Assembly (NCBI RefSeq): GCF_029542785.1
Contig: NC_083371.1
Location: forward strand, 620,001 to 684,000
From: Malassezia japonica
Taxonomy: Eukaryota > Basidiomycota > Malasseziomycetes > Malasseziales > Malasseziaceae
DNA length: 64,000 nt
Reading direction: 5' to 3'
A program made the position numbers and the translations under genes. The notes below the pieces were generated by a model, which saw only the letters and a program-made list of their open reading frames with translations, did not search any database and was not told the origin of the DNA. This document shows positions 1 through 9,212 of the stretch, one piece after another (the first letter of the stretch is position 1; each line of letters begins with the position of its first letter).

Positions 1-664
1 CCTGCATCGGCTGATTCCTGGACGACTGCGCGGTGAGGCGAAAGACAGACGTGTAGCTTGCATCGTGCAGCATGGCCGTGTCGCTTGTGTAGCGCACGCT
101 CCGACGGAAGCTCTTGTGGTGCGGCGACTCGGCCAGCGAGAAGCCAAACGATCCAGGGCCGCCGTCCTGTGCGTGCTTGTCGATGGACATGCGGAATCGC
201 TTGGCGTGCCACAGGTGCGTCTCGAGCCAGCGCCGGTCCGTGCGCCCCGCGCGGCGTGCGAGGTCGTTGCGCCGGCGCACAAAGCCGGTGAGCGTGCGCT
301 CCGGCATGCGGCGCCGCATCTGGCTGCGCGTCTTGGCGGCGGTATTGGACGCGCGCAGCTCGGCGCTCGCCTTCCAGCGCAGGCGCGCCGGTAAACGCAG
401 CAGATTGTGCGACGCTGCGCGGCGGCGCAGGTGGCGGGGCAGCAGCTGCCACGCACGCGTGTTGGTCGCCTCGCGCGCGTGTTTCATCGCGCGAAAAAGC
501 GTAATAATCTCCGACGTGCGCGCCTTGATCGCCGCATCGACGTCGAGCTGGCCTGGGACCGAGGTGCTCGGCGCAATAGCACTAGCGCCGATACGCCGCG
601 CCTGCGCCTGGCGCGCGCGCTTCGGCGGCACGCTCTCCGCCGCGTCCGACGGGCGCTTGGCCAT
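1..664 (-). CDS. POP1: POP1, RNase P/MRP subunit (5' part, runs off the window)
   Basis: Protein core subunit of RNase P and RNase MRP, which trim tRNA 5' leaders and pre-rRNA in the nucleus/nucleolus. The frame is open from the ATG at 664-662 to base 1 (221 codons), so only the N-terminal part is here. It shows a basic N-terminus, then the POP1 signature with the run RHLRRRAASHNLLRLPARLR (about residues 77-96) and, near residue 150, LETHLWHAKRFRM, both typical of the POP1 N-terminal domain. No intron is needed in this part. It is divergent from the alpha/beta hydrolase at 764, with 99 bp between the ATGs. Family assignment is firm; the C-terminal half lies outside the window. Confidence 0.93.
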   Translation of the reverse strand, partial: MAKRPSDAAESVPPKRARQAQARRIGASAIAPSTSVPGQLDVDAAIKARTSEIITLFRAMKHAREATNTRAWQLLPRHLRRRAASHNLLRLPARLRWKASAELRASNTAAKTRSQMRRRMPERTLTGFVRRRNDLARRAGRTDRRWLETHLWHAKRFRMSIDKHAQDGGPGSFGFSLAESPHHKSFRRSVRYTSDTAMLHDASYTSVFRLTAQSSRNQPMQ

Positions 665-763
665 CGTCTTCGAAAATCGGGTGATCGGGTCTGCAACGCG
701 GCGTTGCTTACAAAAAAAGCGGGGCGCTTTGACGCACGGGGTCTCGTACGTTGTGTACCGACC
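665..763. promoter_or_regulatory. divergent promoter POP1 / alpha-beta hydrolase
   Basis: 99 bp between two ATGs, so both promoters must overlap. No clear motif was recognised. Confidence 0.5.
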
Positions 764-1981
764 ATGTTCAAGAACCTGCTCAACAAGGAAAAGAAGAAGA
801 TCGAGAAGGAGGTGCTTGGCTCGAGCGGAAAAGGCTCCGGCAAGCAAGGCAGTGGCCACGGCGGACACAGCGGCGGCGGTGCCGGCCATGGTGGAGGCGG
901 CCATGGCCACGGCGCGGCGGGTGCCGGAGCGGGTGCGGGCGCTGGTGCTGGTGCGGCGGGTGTCGCGGGTGGTGCAGCGGCCTCGCGTCACGGCGCGGGC
1001 CATGGCGCGCATGCCGGCGGCAAGCCGGACATCACGACGTTTGACCTCGCGGGCCTGCCTGTGCACGTCTATGGTCTGAACAACCTGACGCCTGCCTCGC
1101 CGAACGGTGTGCCCGACGTCTGCATCAATGTGCACATGCACGGACGTACCGGCTCTGCGAAGAACGAGGAGTCCCTCGCCACCGAGCTGTACACCAACAC
1201 TATGAACGAGCGCGCGGCGCTCGCGCAGTCGGCCCGTGCGCGCGACTTTTTGCTCGTGACCTTTGACTCGCGCAACCACGGCCAACGCAAGACGAACCCC
1301 CAGGGCCAGAAGTCGTGGAAGGAGGGCAACCCTACACATGGGTATGTACACTTGCTGACGCAGCGTCGACATGTACGGCATGATCCGCGGCACGGCGGCC
1401 GATGTATCGTTTATCATCCAGATGCTGCCTGCTTATCTCTTCCCTAATGACGAGCGCCGCGTCTCGATCTTTACCGTAACCGGTAAGAGTCTCGGCGGTC
1501 ACTCGTCGTGGCAGGTGCTTGCACGTACGTATCGCAACTCACCCAGATGAGCCGCTGATTCGCATCGGCGTGTCGTTCATCGGGACGCCCGATTTCCAGA
1601 AGCTCGTGGCGATGCGTGCCAAGAAGTCGAACCTGTCCGATACACCGCCGACGGTCCCCGGCTCGCTGCGCGCGCTGCTGCAGCGCGTGGACCCTGCTGC
1701 ACAGCCCTACCGCGAGGCGGGCCCGCAGAACCCCTTCTTTGGCAAGAAGATCTGCGCGTGCAGCGGCGCGGACGACACGCTCGTGCGCTTCTCGTACTCG
1801 CAAGAGTTCCTGGAGAACCTCGTCGTGGCCCCTCCGGGCTCGGACGAGGCACGCCGCAGCCTCCAGGTGTATGTACAGCCGAACACGGGCCACACCGTGA
1901 CCAGCGAGAGTACGTTTCTTGGCTCACCCAGTGCTCCGCATCGGTGCCCAGTGGCTCACGCAGTGGGCACTGCCTTATTAA
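764..1981 (+). CDS. alpha/beta hydrolase, probably intracellular (tandem paralog 1)
   Basis: Exons 764-1341, 1364-1524, 1547-1909, 1932-1981; three 22-nt introns; 383 aa. The N-terminus is lysine-rich with no signal peptide, followed by a Gly/His/Ala low-complexity stretch (about residues 28-85). The hydrolase domain carries a GKSLGG nucleophile elbow (GxSxG, Ser near residue 235), a candidate acid in GADDTLV and a candidate catalytic His in NTGHTVT near the C-terminus, so the triad looks intact. Substrate cannot be told; the fold covers esterases, lipases and peptidases. The next gene is a paralog of the same total length with three introns at matching positions and phases, so this is a tandem duplication. 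Product class is sure, function unknown. Confidence 0.85.
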
Positions 1982-2153
1982 TTTGCCCCTCTCGTCATAG
2001 TTCGTCGGTTTGCAGAATTTTTCTTGGCAGCCTTTTCATTGGTGCATCCGATGCGGCGAAATCGACTGGGCAGCCCACGTGTTGATCTCTGGCCGTGCAC
2101 GCGGCGAGATTAGCACACGACAAATTGTGTGAATCGAATTCTCATCGTCCACC

Positions 2154-3393
2154 ATGCTTGTCCATCCTCGGATGTTGATCCAGCTATGGTTCGTGCTGCT
2201 CGGGCTGCTGATGCTCCCCGGCAGCCAGGCGAATCTACCTCCTCCAGCGCCGCTGCCCCCGCCCCCTCCGCCGCCGAATTCCAAGCCACTGCCCCAACCG
2301 ATGCCGGTGAGCAAGCGTATTTTTAATTTGGGTGGGCTCGTAGTGAACGTGTACGGCCTCGATCTTTTGGCACCGGAGGTGAATGGAACGAAGCCCGACA
2401 TTAGCGTCCTGATCCACATGCACGGCCGCTCGCACTCGGCGCTCGACGAGGAGCCGCTCGTGCAGATTCTCTTTGGCAACGTCCGCCAACACATGACCGA
2501 CGACCCGGCGCGGTCCAAGAACGACTTTTTGCTCGCGACGTTTGACGCACCGGACCACGGCAACCGCACGACGATGAAGCAGGAGCAGGACGACTACTCC
2601 ACCGGAAACAAGCAGTTTGGGTACGTTTTCTGGCTGACCTAGCATCGACCAATACGCCATGATCGGTACGCGCCATGATTAACGCAGTGGGTGATGCCAA
2701 GGATGCCTCGTTTTTGATTGATTTCCTGCCGTCGTACGTCTTTCCCAACGGCGAGCGCCAGATCACGAACTGGACCATCTCTGGACGTAGCATGGGCGGC
2801 CACGCCGCGTGGCACGTCCTGGCCGGTACGTGGCATCTCTGACACAGACGACCCCCGTGTGGAGACGGGCGTTGTGTTTATCGGGTCGCCCGACTACTTC
2901 AAGTTGCTCGAAGGCCGTACGGCAGAGAACAAGATCCCGATGGAGCCCCCCTATGTCCCCAACACGTTCATGCAGACGCTGAACCGGACGAACCCGGCAA
3001 ACAAGCCATATACCTCGTACAACCCCAAGCTCAATCCTTTCTGGGGTAAGCGCATCTTTGCCGGCAACGGTGCGGCGGATCCGCTGGTCCACTTTGCCTA
3101 CTCATCCGAGTTCCTCTCGAACCTGGTCCTGGGCCCCAAGGGAGACGATGATGCCGAACAGTCGCTCGAGATTTATGTGCAGCCCGACGTGCCGCACACG
3201 GTGACGACCGAGAGTACGTTGCGATGCTAACCTAGTGCTTGAGCTTGCAGGTCGTTGGGTATATCGCTGGACGATTGCCAAGAAGCCTCTGCTGCTGCAG
3301 CCCCCGCCAAAGATTCCCGCCGCAACCGAGGCACGGCCGCCCACGAGCGCCGTGGTGCAGACGAGCTATGCTCAGAAGCCTACTACGATTTAA
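2154..3393 (+). CDS. alpha/beta hydrolase, predicted secreted (tandem paralog 2)
   Basis: Exons 2154-2620, 2643-2665, 2688-2825, 2848-3213, 3236-3393; four 22-nt introns; 383 aa. The N-terminus has a hydrophobic core (LIQLWFVLLGLLMLPGSQA) typical of a signal peptide, then a proline-rich linker of about 20 residues before the hydrolase domain. Catalytic elements match the upstream paralog: GRSMGG (GxSxG), GAADPLV (acid) and DVPHTVT (His). The 23-nt exon 2 has no counterpart in paralog 1, where the same codons are uninterrupted, so an intron was gained or lost after duplication. The role is probably an extracellular or cell-wall hydrolase; the substrate is unknown. The C-terminus has a proline-rich tail. 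It converges on the S28 peptidase with 22 bp between the stops. Confidence 0.85.
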
Positions 3394-3415
3394 ACAGACA
3401 ATATATAACAGGACA

Positions 3416-5185
3416 TTACGCATTCAGCCAGTGCTGCACAAACGCAATCTGCGCCTTGTGGATCTCCTGGATCCGCGGCGGCTCCTTGGACGGGTCCGCG
3501 AGGCCGTCCGAGTCGCAGTGGTGCCAGCAGTTGGGGATCAGCTTAAACGGCCGGTCGAGCGTGTCGTCGCGGTTGCCGCCGTACGCGTACTCGTCGCTGT
3601 GCAGCGTCATGGGGCGCCACGGGTCGTACTGGCCGTCGATCAGCGCAAGGCGCGAGGGGTGCAGGCCCATGTTGCCGATGCGGTTCACGACACTCACGTC
3701 GGGCCGCGCAGGGATCGTAAAGTGCTTGCCAGGTGTGAAGCCCTCGCGGCAGTTGATGCTCATAAAGTCCTCGTCAATGCGCCACGAGACAATCTTGGGG
3801 CCAGAGGGGATCGGGGGGATATGCGACACGTTCGCCACGGGCGGCGCCACCTGGTAGTAGCCATACTCGTTGCAGATCTGGAACTGCCACGCCTTGTTGG
3901 TACTCAGGCGGCCGTGGTCGTTGCGGAAGGCCTCGGGGTCCTGTGTCATGCAGTGGCCTTTGCGGCAGTGGCCACCGACCTCGTCCCGCATGTAGCTGGC
4001 GTAGCCCAGCACCGATGGCGGCAGCGGTCCAAGCAACGCGAGCTCCTCGTGGAACTTAGAACGCGTCTGGTCAATCGCCGTCTGGTTCGACAGTGTGTCG
4101 CAGAACTCGCTCCACGCCGTCGGCTTGCCGTCCTGGAGCCAGCTCAGGGTCTGGAACGCACCGAGGGGGAGCGTGAGCAGGTTTGCAAAGTCGTTCAGCG
4201 ATGAGACGTTCTGCAGGCCAAAGAGCGCCGTGAGTGCATTCGTCTGCGTCTCGTTCACCTCCTTCTGGTGCGAGCCGAGCGCAGGGTGCGGTGTAATGAT
4301 ACGGTCGATTGCCGCGACGGCTGTCTGCAGCGCCTGCGAGCACTGCGGCTCGGCGCCGCGTGCGACGGCGTAAAAGTACTCGGGCAGATTCACTACCGCG
4401 GCGACCACAGCCGAGCTCGCAATCGCGCCGTGGATCTCGTTGGGGTACATTTCGCGCACGAAAGCAGCGCGCGCGCCCGCGTACGAGCCGCCGTAGTAGA
4501 TCACGCGCAGCTCTGCATCGTCCGGCACGCCCTGTAGCTTGAGCTTGCGCACGAACGCGGCCGAGTCCTCGAGCGACTGGCGCGTGTCGAGCCAGCGGAG
4601 CTGGTCGACGCCCCAGTCTGTGCCCGGCCCCAGCTCGGTGCGGTTCGGGTGCGAGGTGCCGTAGTAGCGATGCTCGAGCACGATCCCTACGCCGCCTGTT
4701 GCCTTGGCGAGGATCTCGACGATGCCGTGATCGAGCACGTTGAGGCGCTCGTCGATCGTCGTCTCGCCGCCATCGTACACAATCACCGGCACGATCTCGC
4801 GGCCGTCGTCGGTCTTGTTGCGCAGCGACGCGCCCTCCTCGTACCACTGCATGGACAAGAAGTAGCGCTGCTCAAACGTCACGTTTGTCGTCCCATCAAA
4901 GTGGTCGAGCGGCTGCGTAACGCTCTTTTGAGTGTAGTTCGCCTTGGATTTGCGCGGCTGCGTGCTCGCCGGCATCTGCACAATGAGCGCCTCGCCCGGC
5001 GCCTCGACCGACGCACGCAGCGCGTCGAGGTGCGCGGTGATGCTTGCGTGGATCTGCGGCGCACCCCGAATGCCCGGCGCCATCAGCAGGGCTTCCTGGC
5101 GGCGAATTTTGCGCTCGACATCGCTCGACGCAGCCACAGCGACGGCACACGCGAGCAGGCCCGCTCCCCACCCGGCGACGCGCAT
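3416..5185 (-). CDS. secreted serine peptidase, family S28 (prolyl-carboxypeptidase-like)
   Basis: Single exon, 589 aa, start ATG at 5185. A short hydrophobic N-terminus (GWGAGLLACAVAVAASS) looks like a signal peptide. S28 hallmarks are QPLDHFDGT near the start of the mature domain, an HRYYGTS motif, the nucleophile in YYGGSYAGAR (Ser about residue 233), a DGQYDPW segment with the likely Asp, and NCWHHCD with the likely His. Family S28 enzymes cleave after proline (carboxypeptidase or dipeptidyl-peptidase type); which activity applies cannot be told. Multiple NxT/NxS sites suit a glycosylated extracellular enzyme. It could serve peptide scavenging, but that is inference. Confidence 0.9.
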   Translation of the reverse strand: MRVAGWGAGLLACAVAVAASSDVERKIRRQEALLMAPGIRGAPQIHASITAHLDALRASVEAPGEALIVQMPASTQPRKSKANYTQKSVTQPLDHFDGTTNVTFEQRYFLSMQWYEEGASLRNKTDDGREIVPVIVYDGGETTIDERLNVLDHGIVEILAKATGGVGIVLEHRYYGTSHPNRTELGPGTDWGVDQLRWLDTRQSLEDSAAFVRKLKLQGVPDDAELRVIYYGGSYAGARAAFVREMYPNEIHGAIASSAVVAAVVNLPEYFYAVARGAEPQCSQALQTAVAAIDRIITPHPALGSHQKEVNETQTNALTALFGLQNVSSLNDFANLLTLPLGAFQTLSWLQDGKPTAWSEFCDTLSNQTAIDQTRSKFHEELALLGPLPPSVLGYASYMRDEVGGHCRKGHCMTQDPEAFRNDHGRLSTNKAWQFQICNEYGYYQVAPPVANVSHIPPIPSGPKIVSWRIDEDFMSINCREGFTPGKHFTIPARPDVSVVNRIGNMGLHPSRLALIDGQYDPWRPMTLHSDEYAYGGNRDDTLDRPFKLIPNCWHHCDSDGLADPSKEPPRIQEIHKAQIAFVQHWLNA

Positions 5186-5298
5186 GGTCCTTTATCCAAT
5201 CGCCCTGCATGACCGCATTGTGCGCATCATGGAGGTGTGTACAGTAGCACGTGGCACGGCCCTTCCCCGGGCTTCTCCAGCGACGACGAGTAAACAAC

Positions 5299-8200
5299 AT
5301 GGCGCTTGGCTGGATTCGTCGGCTAGGCCACACGCACCAGGATGATACAGGCGGATTGGACCGCGAGGAGGTGGCTAGGTCGGTGGCGAACGCCGGCATC
5401 GTGCCTCGCTCGGTCTCGATGACGCACCCCAAACCCACTTCGGTGGCACGCAGCCACACGACGGGCGCGAGCGTGGGGCAGTACCGCCGCCCCGCGCCCC
5501 GCCACGTCGTGGTCGGGCCCCGCAAGAAGCATGTGAGGGCGACTCCTTCGCTACCGACGCAGGACCTGCCGGAGCCGAAGCTGATCGACGTGCCGACGGC
5601 GCCCAAGTCGGTCTTTGCGGCAGGCGTCTCGATCCCGAACGAGCGCGAGCGCGAGGCGCCGCGCCCGTCGCCGTACCTCTCGTACCGCGCGACACAGGGC
5701 GGCGCCGCCTCGGTGATCCCGCCCGAGGACAATGACGAGGAGATCGACGAGGACAATGCGTCGTCGATCGAGCAGGGCTTCCTCCCGGAGCCGGAGGAGC
5801 CCGCGGACGTCAGCATGAGCCGCGACGAGGTGGAAGTCGAGACCGACGCCAGGGATGGCGAGGACGCGGACGTCGCTGCGGAGCGCGCCCTCCTCGACCG
5901 CATCGTCCCTGCCGAGGACAGCGAGGTACCCAAGCCCCGCCGCAAGCGCACGTCCAAGGGCACGCCCAAGCGCACGTCCAAGCTGCCGCCGTTGCTTGGC
6001 GCGTCCCCCTCGTCGGGCGACAATGCGCCGACGGTCTTTTCGCTGAACTACGCCACGGCCGTGCACCACGGACGCGAGTACCTCTACCGCCTGAGTGACT
6101 ATGACGCTTCGAAGGGCGTCGAGGTGCCCGAGTCGGAGATCCACCACACGCACGAGCACTTTACTTCGGAGAGGAAGCCCGAGTGGCCCAAGGGCGAGAC
6201 CAAGTTCACCGAGGCCATCCAGTCGGAGCCGATCAAGAAGCAGGAGGAGACGGCCGAGGTGCCCGAGACTACCAAGCCCTCGACGGGCAAGGAGAAGGAG
6301 AAGGAGACGCCCGCCGAGGCCATCAAGGAGGCCGTGCAGGAGACCAAGGCTGCGGTGAAAGAATCGTTCACGAACCCGCGCCAGGCCGCCGAGGCCGCCG
6401 CGGACGAGACCAAGACCACGATCAAAGAGGGCCCGTCGGCAGGTGCGCGCCAGATGTACGAGATCGGCGGCAAAAAGCCGGCTGCGCCGGCTGCGCCGAT
6501 CGCCGCCACCGCCGCCGAGCCCGTGAAGAAGGAGACGCCGACCGAGGCGCTCAAGGACGCTGTTGAGGAGACCAAGGCGGTGGTCAAGGAGTCGGTCAAG
6601 TCGCCGGCCAAGGCAGGTGAGGACGCCGCGGACGCGACCAAGACTGCTGTGAGGGAGGGCCCGGCCGCGGCCGCGCGCGAGATGCACACTATTAGCTCGG
6701 ACAAGCCTGCAGCAGCCATTGTGGGCGCACAGCACAGCAAGGCGACGGCCAAGGCCGAGGAGTCGGACTATCGCCCCCCCGTTCCCCCGAAGGACAAGAA
6801 GACCACGACGTCGTCGGCTCTGCCGTCGTACCTGTCGTCTGCGCCGTCGAGGTCGTCGGGCCTGCCGTCGTACCTCTCTGCGACGCCCGCGCAGCCCAAG
6901 ACTGAGGCCAAGAAGCCCGAGACCGAGGTCAAGGCCGAGCCCAAGACGGAGGCCAAGACGGAGACCAAGACCGAGCCCAAGGCCGAGCCCAAGGCTGAGC
7001 CCAAGGTCGAGCCCAAGGCTGAGCCCAAGGCCGAGCCCAAGGTCGAGCCCAAGGCCGAGCCCAAGGTCGAGTCCAAGGCTGAGCCCAAGGCTGAGCCCAA
7101 GGTCGTCGAGCCCAAAAAGGCCGAGCCCAAGGCCGAGCCCAAGAAGGTCGAGCCCAAGAAGGCCGAGCCCTCGCCCAAGACCAAGAAGCCCGAGTCCGAG
7201 GTCCAAACCTCCAGGAGCAGGTCGATTTCGGGTCTCCCTGCCTACCTCACGTCCAAGTTCCGCTCCTCCAAGTCGAGCTCGCGCGCCGAGGAGGCGAAGC
7301 CCGTGCCCAAGTCGAAGCCCGAGGCTACACCGACAAAGCCCGAGCAGACCAAGTCGGCCTCGTACGCGCCTTCCTACCTCTCTGGCAAGCCCAGTGAGCC
7401 CAAATCGGACCTTCCGTCTTACCTGCGCACCGGCAAGTCGTCGGTCCCCATGGCTGCGTCTGCCGCGAAGCCGGTCGATGCCAAGACCGAGACGAAGCCC
7501 GAAGCAAAGCCGGAGGCGAAGACGGAGACCAAGCCTGCCGAGACCAAGCCCGCCGAGACCAAGACCGAGGCAAAGCCCGTCGTGACGACGCCCGCGCCCA
7601 AGAGCGAGGCAAAGCCCGTCGAGACTACGCCCGCGCCCAAGAGCGAGGCAAAGCCCGTCGAGACCAAGCCCGCGCCCAAGGCCGAGACGGCGGCCGTGCC
7701 GTCCAAGTCTGGCCACTCGGGCCTTGCTCCGCCGATTGCCGGCTCGATCACCTCGTTGTACTCGCAGAGCAAGAGCACCTCGGCCCCAGCCCCGAAGGCG
7801 GCCGAGTCGAAGCCTGTCGAGTCCAAGGCGGCCGAGTCTAAGCCTTTCGAGTCCAGGGCGGCCGAGTCGAAGCCTGTCGGAACCAAGCACACGGGTGCTG
7901 CGCCCGCTATGCCGAACGCCTCGATCTATGGCAGCAGCGCGTCGATGAAATCTGTCTCGCTGGACACCAAGCGCCAGAACTCGTTCGACACCTCGGTGAG
8001 CACGCGCGCGATCCCCCCCGAGTCGCGCCGTAACAGCGACGCCTCGGCGCGTGCCAGCATCCAGACGGAGACAACGCACACTGGCGCCGCCCCCGCCATC
8101 ACCGATGCCTCGCCGATGGCCCTCGCCAAGTCTGAGCCCACACACAAGCACTCTGACGCGAAGGTGACCGAGGCCCCGAAGGAGGTGGCAAAGGAGACGC

Positions 8201-8823
8201 CCAAGGCTGCCGAGACGGTCAAGGAGGCCCCCAAGGCTACCGAGGCCCCTAAGGCTACCGAGGCCCCTAAGGCTACCGAGGCTCCCAAGGCTACCGAGGC
8301 CCCTAAGGCTACCGAGGCCCCTAAGGCTACCGAGGCTCCCAAGGCTACCGAGGCCCCCAAGGCGGCTCCCACGGAGGCCGTCAAGGAGACTGCGCTGCCC
8401 AAGGAGACGCCCAAGGCCGCTGAGCCTATCAAGGAAGCCCCCAAGGCCGCCGAGGCCCCCAAGGAGACGCCGAAGGAGGCGACCGCCCCCGCTGTGAAGG
8501 AGGCCGCGGCGCCCAAGGCTGCTGCCCCTGCCGCCGCTGAGGAGGCGCCCAAGGCGACCGCCGCTGAGCCCATCAAGGAGCCCGCTGCGCCGAAGGAGAC
8601 GCCCAAGGCCACCGAGGCTGCCCAGGACGCCCCCAAGTCGACCTCCACCGAGGGCCCTGCCAAGACCCCCGTCTCGGCGTCGTCGGCTGCGGCTGCTGGC
8701 GAGAGCACCGGTGAAGACACGACTGACACCGAGGGTGCGACTGCGACGGGCTCCGGCAATGTCGATGCCGTGAGCGCCGCGCTGAAGAAAAAGGACAAGA
8801 AGAAGAACAAGAAGAAGAAGTAA
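5299..8823 (+). CDS. low-complexity K/E/P/A repeat protein, function unknown
   Basis: Single exon, 1174 aa. The first in-frame ATG (5299, context aacaacATGG) is used; the open frame reaches farther upstream but has no ATG. The N-terminal 300 residues are moderately complex and carry an LFRLSDYD-like segment (about 250-280). Two copies of a roughly 60-residue charged helical unit follow (6307-6480 and 6529-6706; ETPxEAxKxAVxETKAxVKES ... ADxTKTxxxEGPxAxAR). Next come EPKAEPKV repeats, five LPSYL/LPAYL/APSYL-type motifs, KPVETxPAPKSEA repeats, an exact-phase KATEAP array, and a lysine-rich C-terminus (KKKDKKKNKKKK). There are no membrane segments or enzymatic motifs. The helical units resemble LEA- or perilipin-like amphipathic repeats; a scaffold role at membranes or the cell cortex is a guess. 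I do not recognise the gene. Confidence 0.8.
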   Translation: MALGWIRRLGHTHQDDTGGLDREEVARSVANAGIVPRSVSMTHPKPTSVARSHTTGASVGQYRRPAPRHVVVGPRKKHVRATPSLPTQDLPEPKLIDVPTAPKSVFAAGVSIPNEREREAPRPSPYLSYRATQGGAASVIPPEDNDEEIDEDNASSIEQGFLPEPEEPADVSMSRDEVEVETDARDGEDADVAAERALLDRIVPAEDSEVPKPRRKRTSKGTPKRTSKLPPLLGASPSSGDNAPTVFSLNYATAVHHGREYLYRLSDYDASKGVEVPESEIHHTHEHFTSERKPEWPKGETKFTEAIQSEPIKKQEETAEVPETTKPSTGKEKEKETPAEAIKEAVQETKAAVKESFTNPRQAAEAAADETKTTIKEGPSAGARQMYEIGGKKPAAPAAPIAATAAEPVKKETPTEALKDAVEETKAVVKESVKSPAKAGEDAADATKTAVREGPAAAAREMHTISSDKPAAAIVGAQHSKATAKAEESDYRPPVPPKDKKTTTSSALPSYLSSAPSRSSGLPSYLSATPAQPKTEAKKPETEVKAEPKTEAKTETKTEPKAEPKAEPKVEPKAEPKAEPKVEPKAEPKVESKAEPKAEPKVVEPKKAEPKAEPKKVEPKKAEPSPKTKKPESEVQTSRSRSISGLPAYLTSKFRSSKSSSRAEEAKPVPKSKPEATPTKPEQTKSASYAPSYLSGKPSEPKSDLPSYLRTGKSSVPMAASAAKPVDAKTETKPEAKPEAKTETKPAETKPAETKTEAKPVVTTPAPKSEAKPVETTPAPKSEAKPVETKPAPKAETAAVPSKSGHSGLAPPIAGSITSLYSQSKSTSAPAPKAAESKPVESKAAESKPFESRAAESKPVGTKHTGAAPAMPNASIYGSSASMKSVSLDTKRQNSFDTSVSTRAIPPESRRNSDASARASIQTETTHTGAAPAITDASPMALAKSEPTHKHSDAKVTEAPKEVAKETPKAAETVKEAPKATEAPKATEAPKATEAPKATEAPKATEAPKATEAPKATEAPKAAPTEAVKETALPKETPKAAEPIKEAPKAAEAPKETPKEATAPAVKEAAAPKAAAPAAAEEAPKATAAEPIKEPAAPKETPKATEAAQDAPKSTSTEGPAKTPVSASSAAAAGESTGEDTTDTEGATATGSGNVDAVSAALKKKDKKKNKKKK
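6898..7177 (+). repeat. EPK(A/V) coding repeats
   Basis: Imperfect 12-nt units (gagcccaaggcc/gtc) within the low-complexity gene encode EPKA/EPKV/ETKT runs. Copy number is likely to vary by slippage. Confidence 0.85.
8233..8358 (+). repeat. 18-nt tandem array (KATEAP x7)
   Basis: Seven consecutive units of aaggctaccgaggcccct, differing only in the last codons (cccct/tccc), encode KATEAP repeats in frame. The near identity of the units suggests recent expansion. Confidence 0.9.
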
Positions 8824-8867
8824 TGGTAACCATCACTCGTCGTTCTTTGGCTCGTAGACGTTGCTAA

Positions 8868-9163
8868 TTATCTTTTTTCGTGCTTATTCCCCCGCTCAAA
8901 CAAGCCGACATAGTCGATCCCCGCCTCGGCAGGAAGCGGCCCGTCCCCACGGCGCAAGGCCTTGCGGCGCAGCCCCGGCTTCGGGCCGCTCTCGGCGCTG
9001 CGGGGCCGCGGCGGCGCGCGCGGCTCCGGCGCGCGCACCTCGGGCTTGGGCGCAGGGGCCGCCGAGCTCTTCCGCTTCGCCGTTGCCTGCGTCAGTCGTG
9101 CTACCTACTGGCTTCTTGTACATTTTCTGCGTCAGTCGCGCCACGTACCGCCGAGCGTCCCAT
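8868..9163 (-). CDS. small basic conserved-type protein, three exons
   Basis: Exons on the minus strand: 9149-9163 (MGRSA), 9109-9126 (KMYKKP) and 8868-9086, separated by two 22-nt introns ending CTGACGCAG. The product is 83 aa, very basic and rich in K/R/P/A, ending ...IDYVGLFERGNKHEKR. The short first two exons keep it from appearing as one long frame. It is probably a nucleolar or ribosome-associated protein because of its charge, but I do not recognise the family. The start codon overlaps, on the opposite strand, an ATG of the PPR-like gene (CATG at 9161-9164). Confidence 0.65.
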
Positions 9164-9212
9164 GGTCGAGGAAAGCAACTTGCTTACGTACGCATCTTCC
9201 TCGACGGCGGCG

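Noticed and set aside
5551..8151. 866-codon open frame on the minus strand
   Set aside because: Antisense shadow of the low-complexity gene; its Leu/Arg/Gly-rich translation is what repeated CAAG/GAGCCC codons give on the other strand.
8880..9161. Upstream extension of the PPR-like frame
   Set aside because: It starts at a GTG, runs antisense to the small basic gene and has no ATG before 9162.
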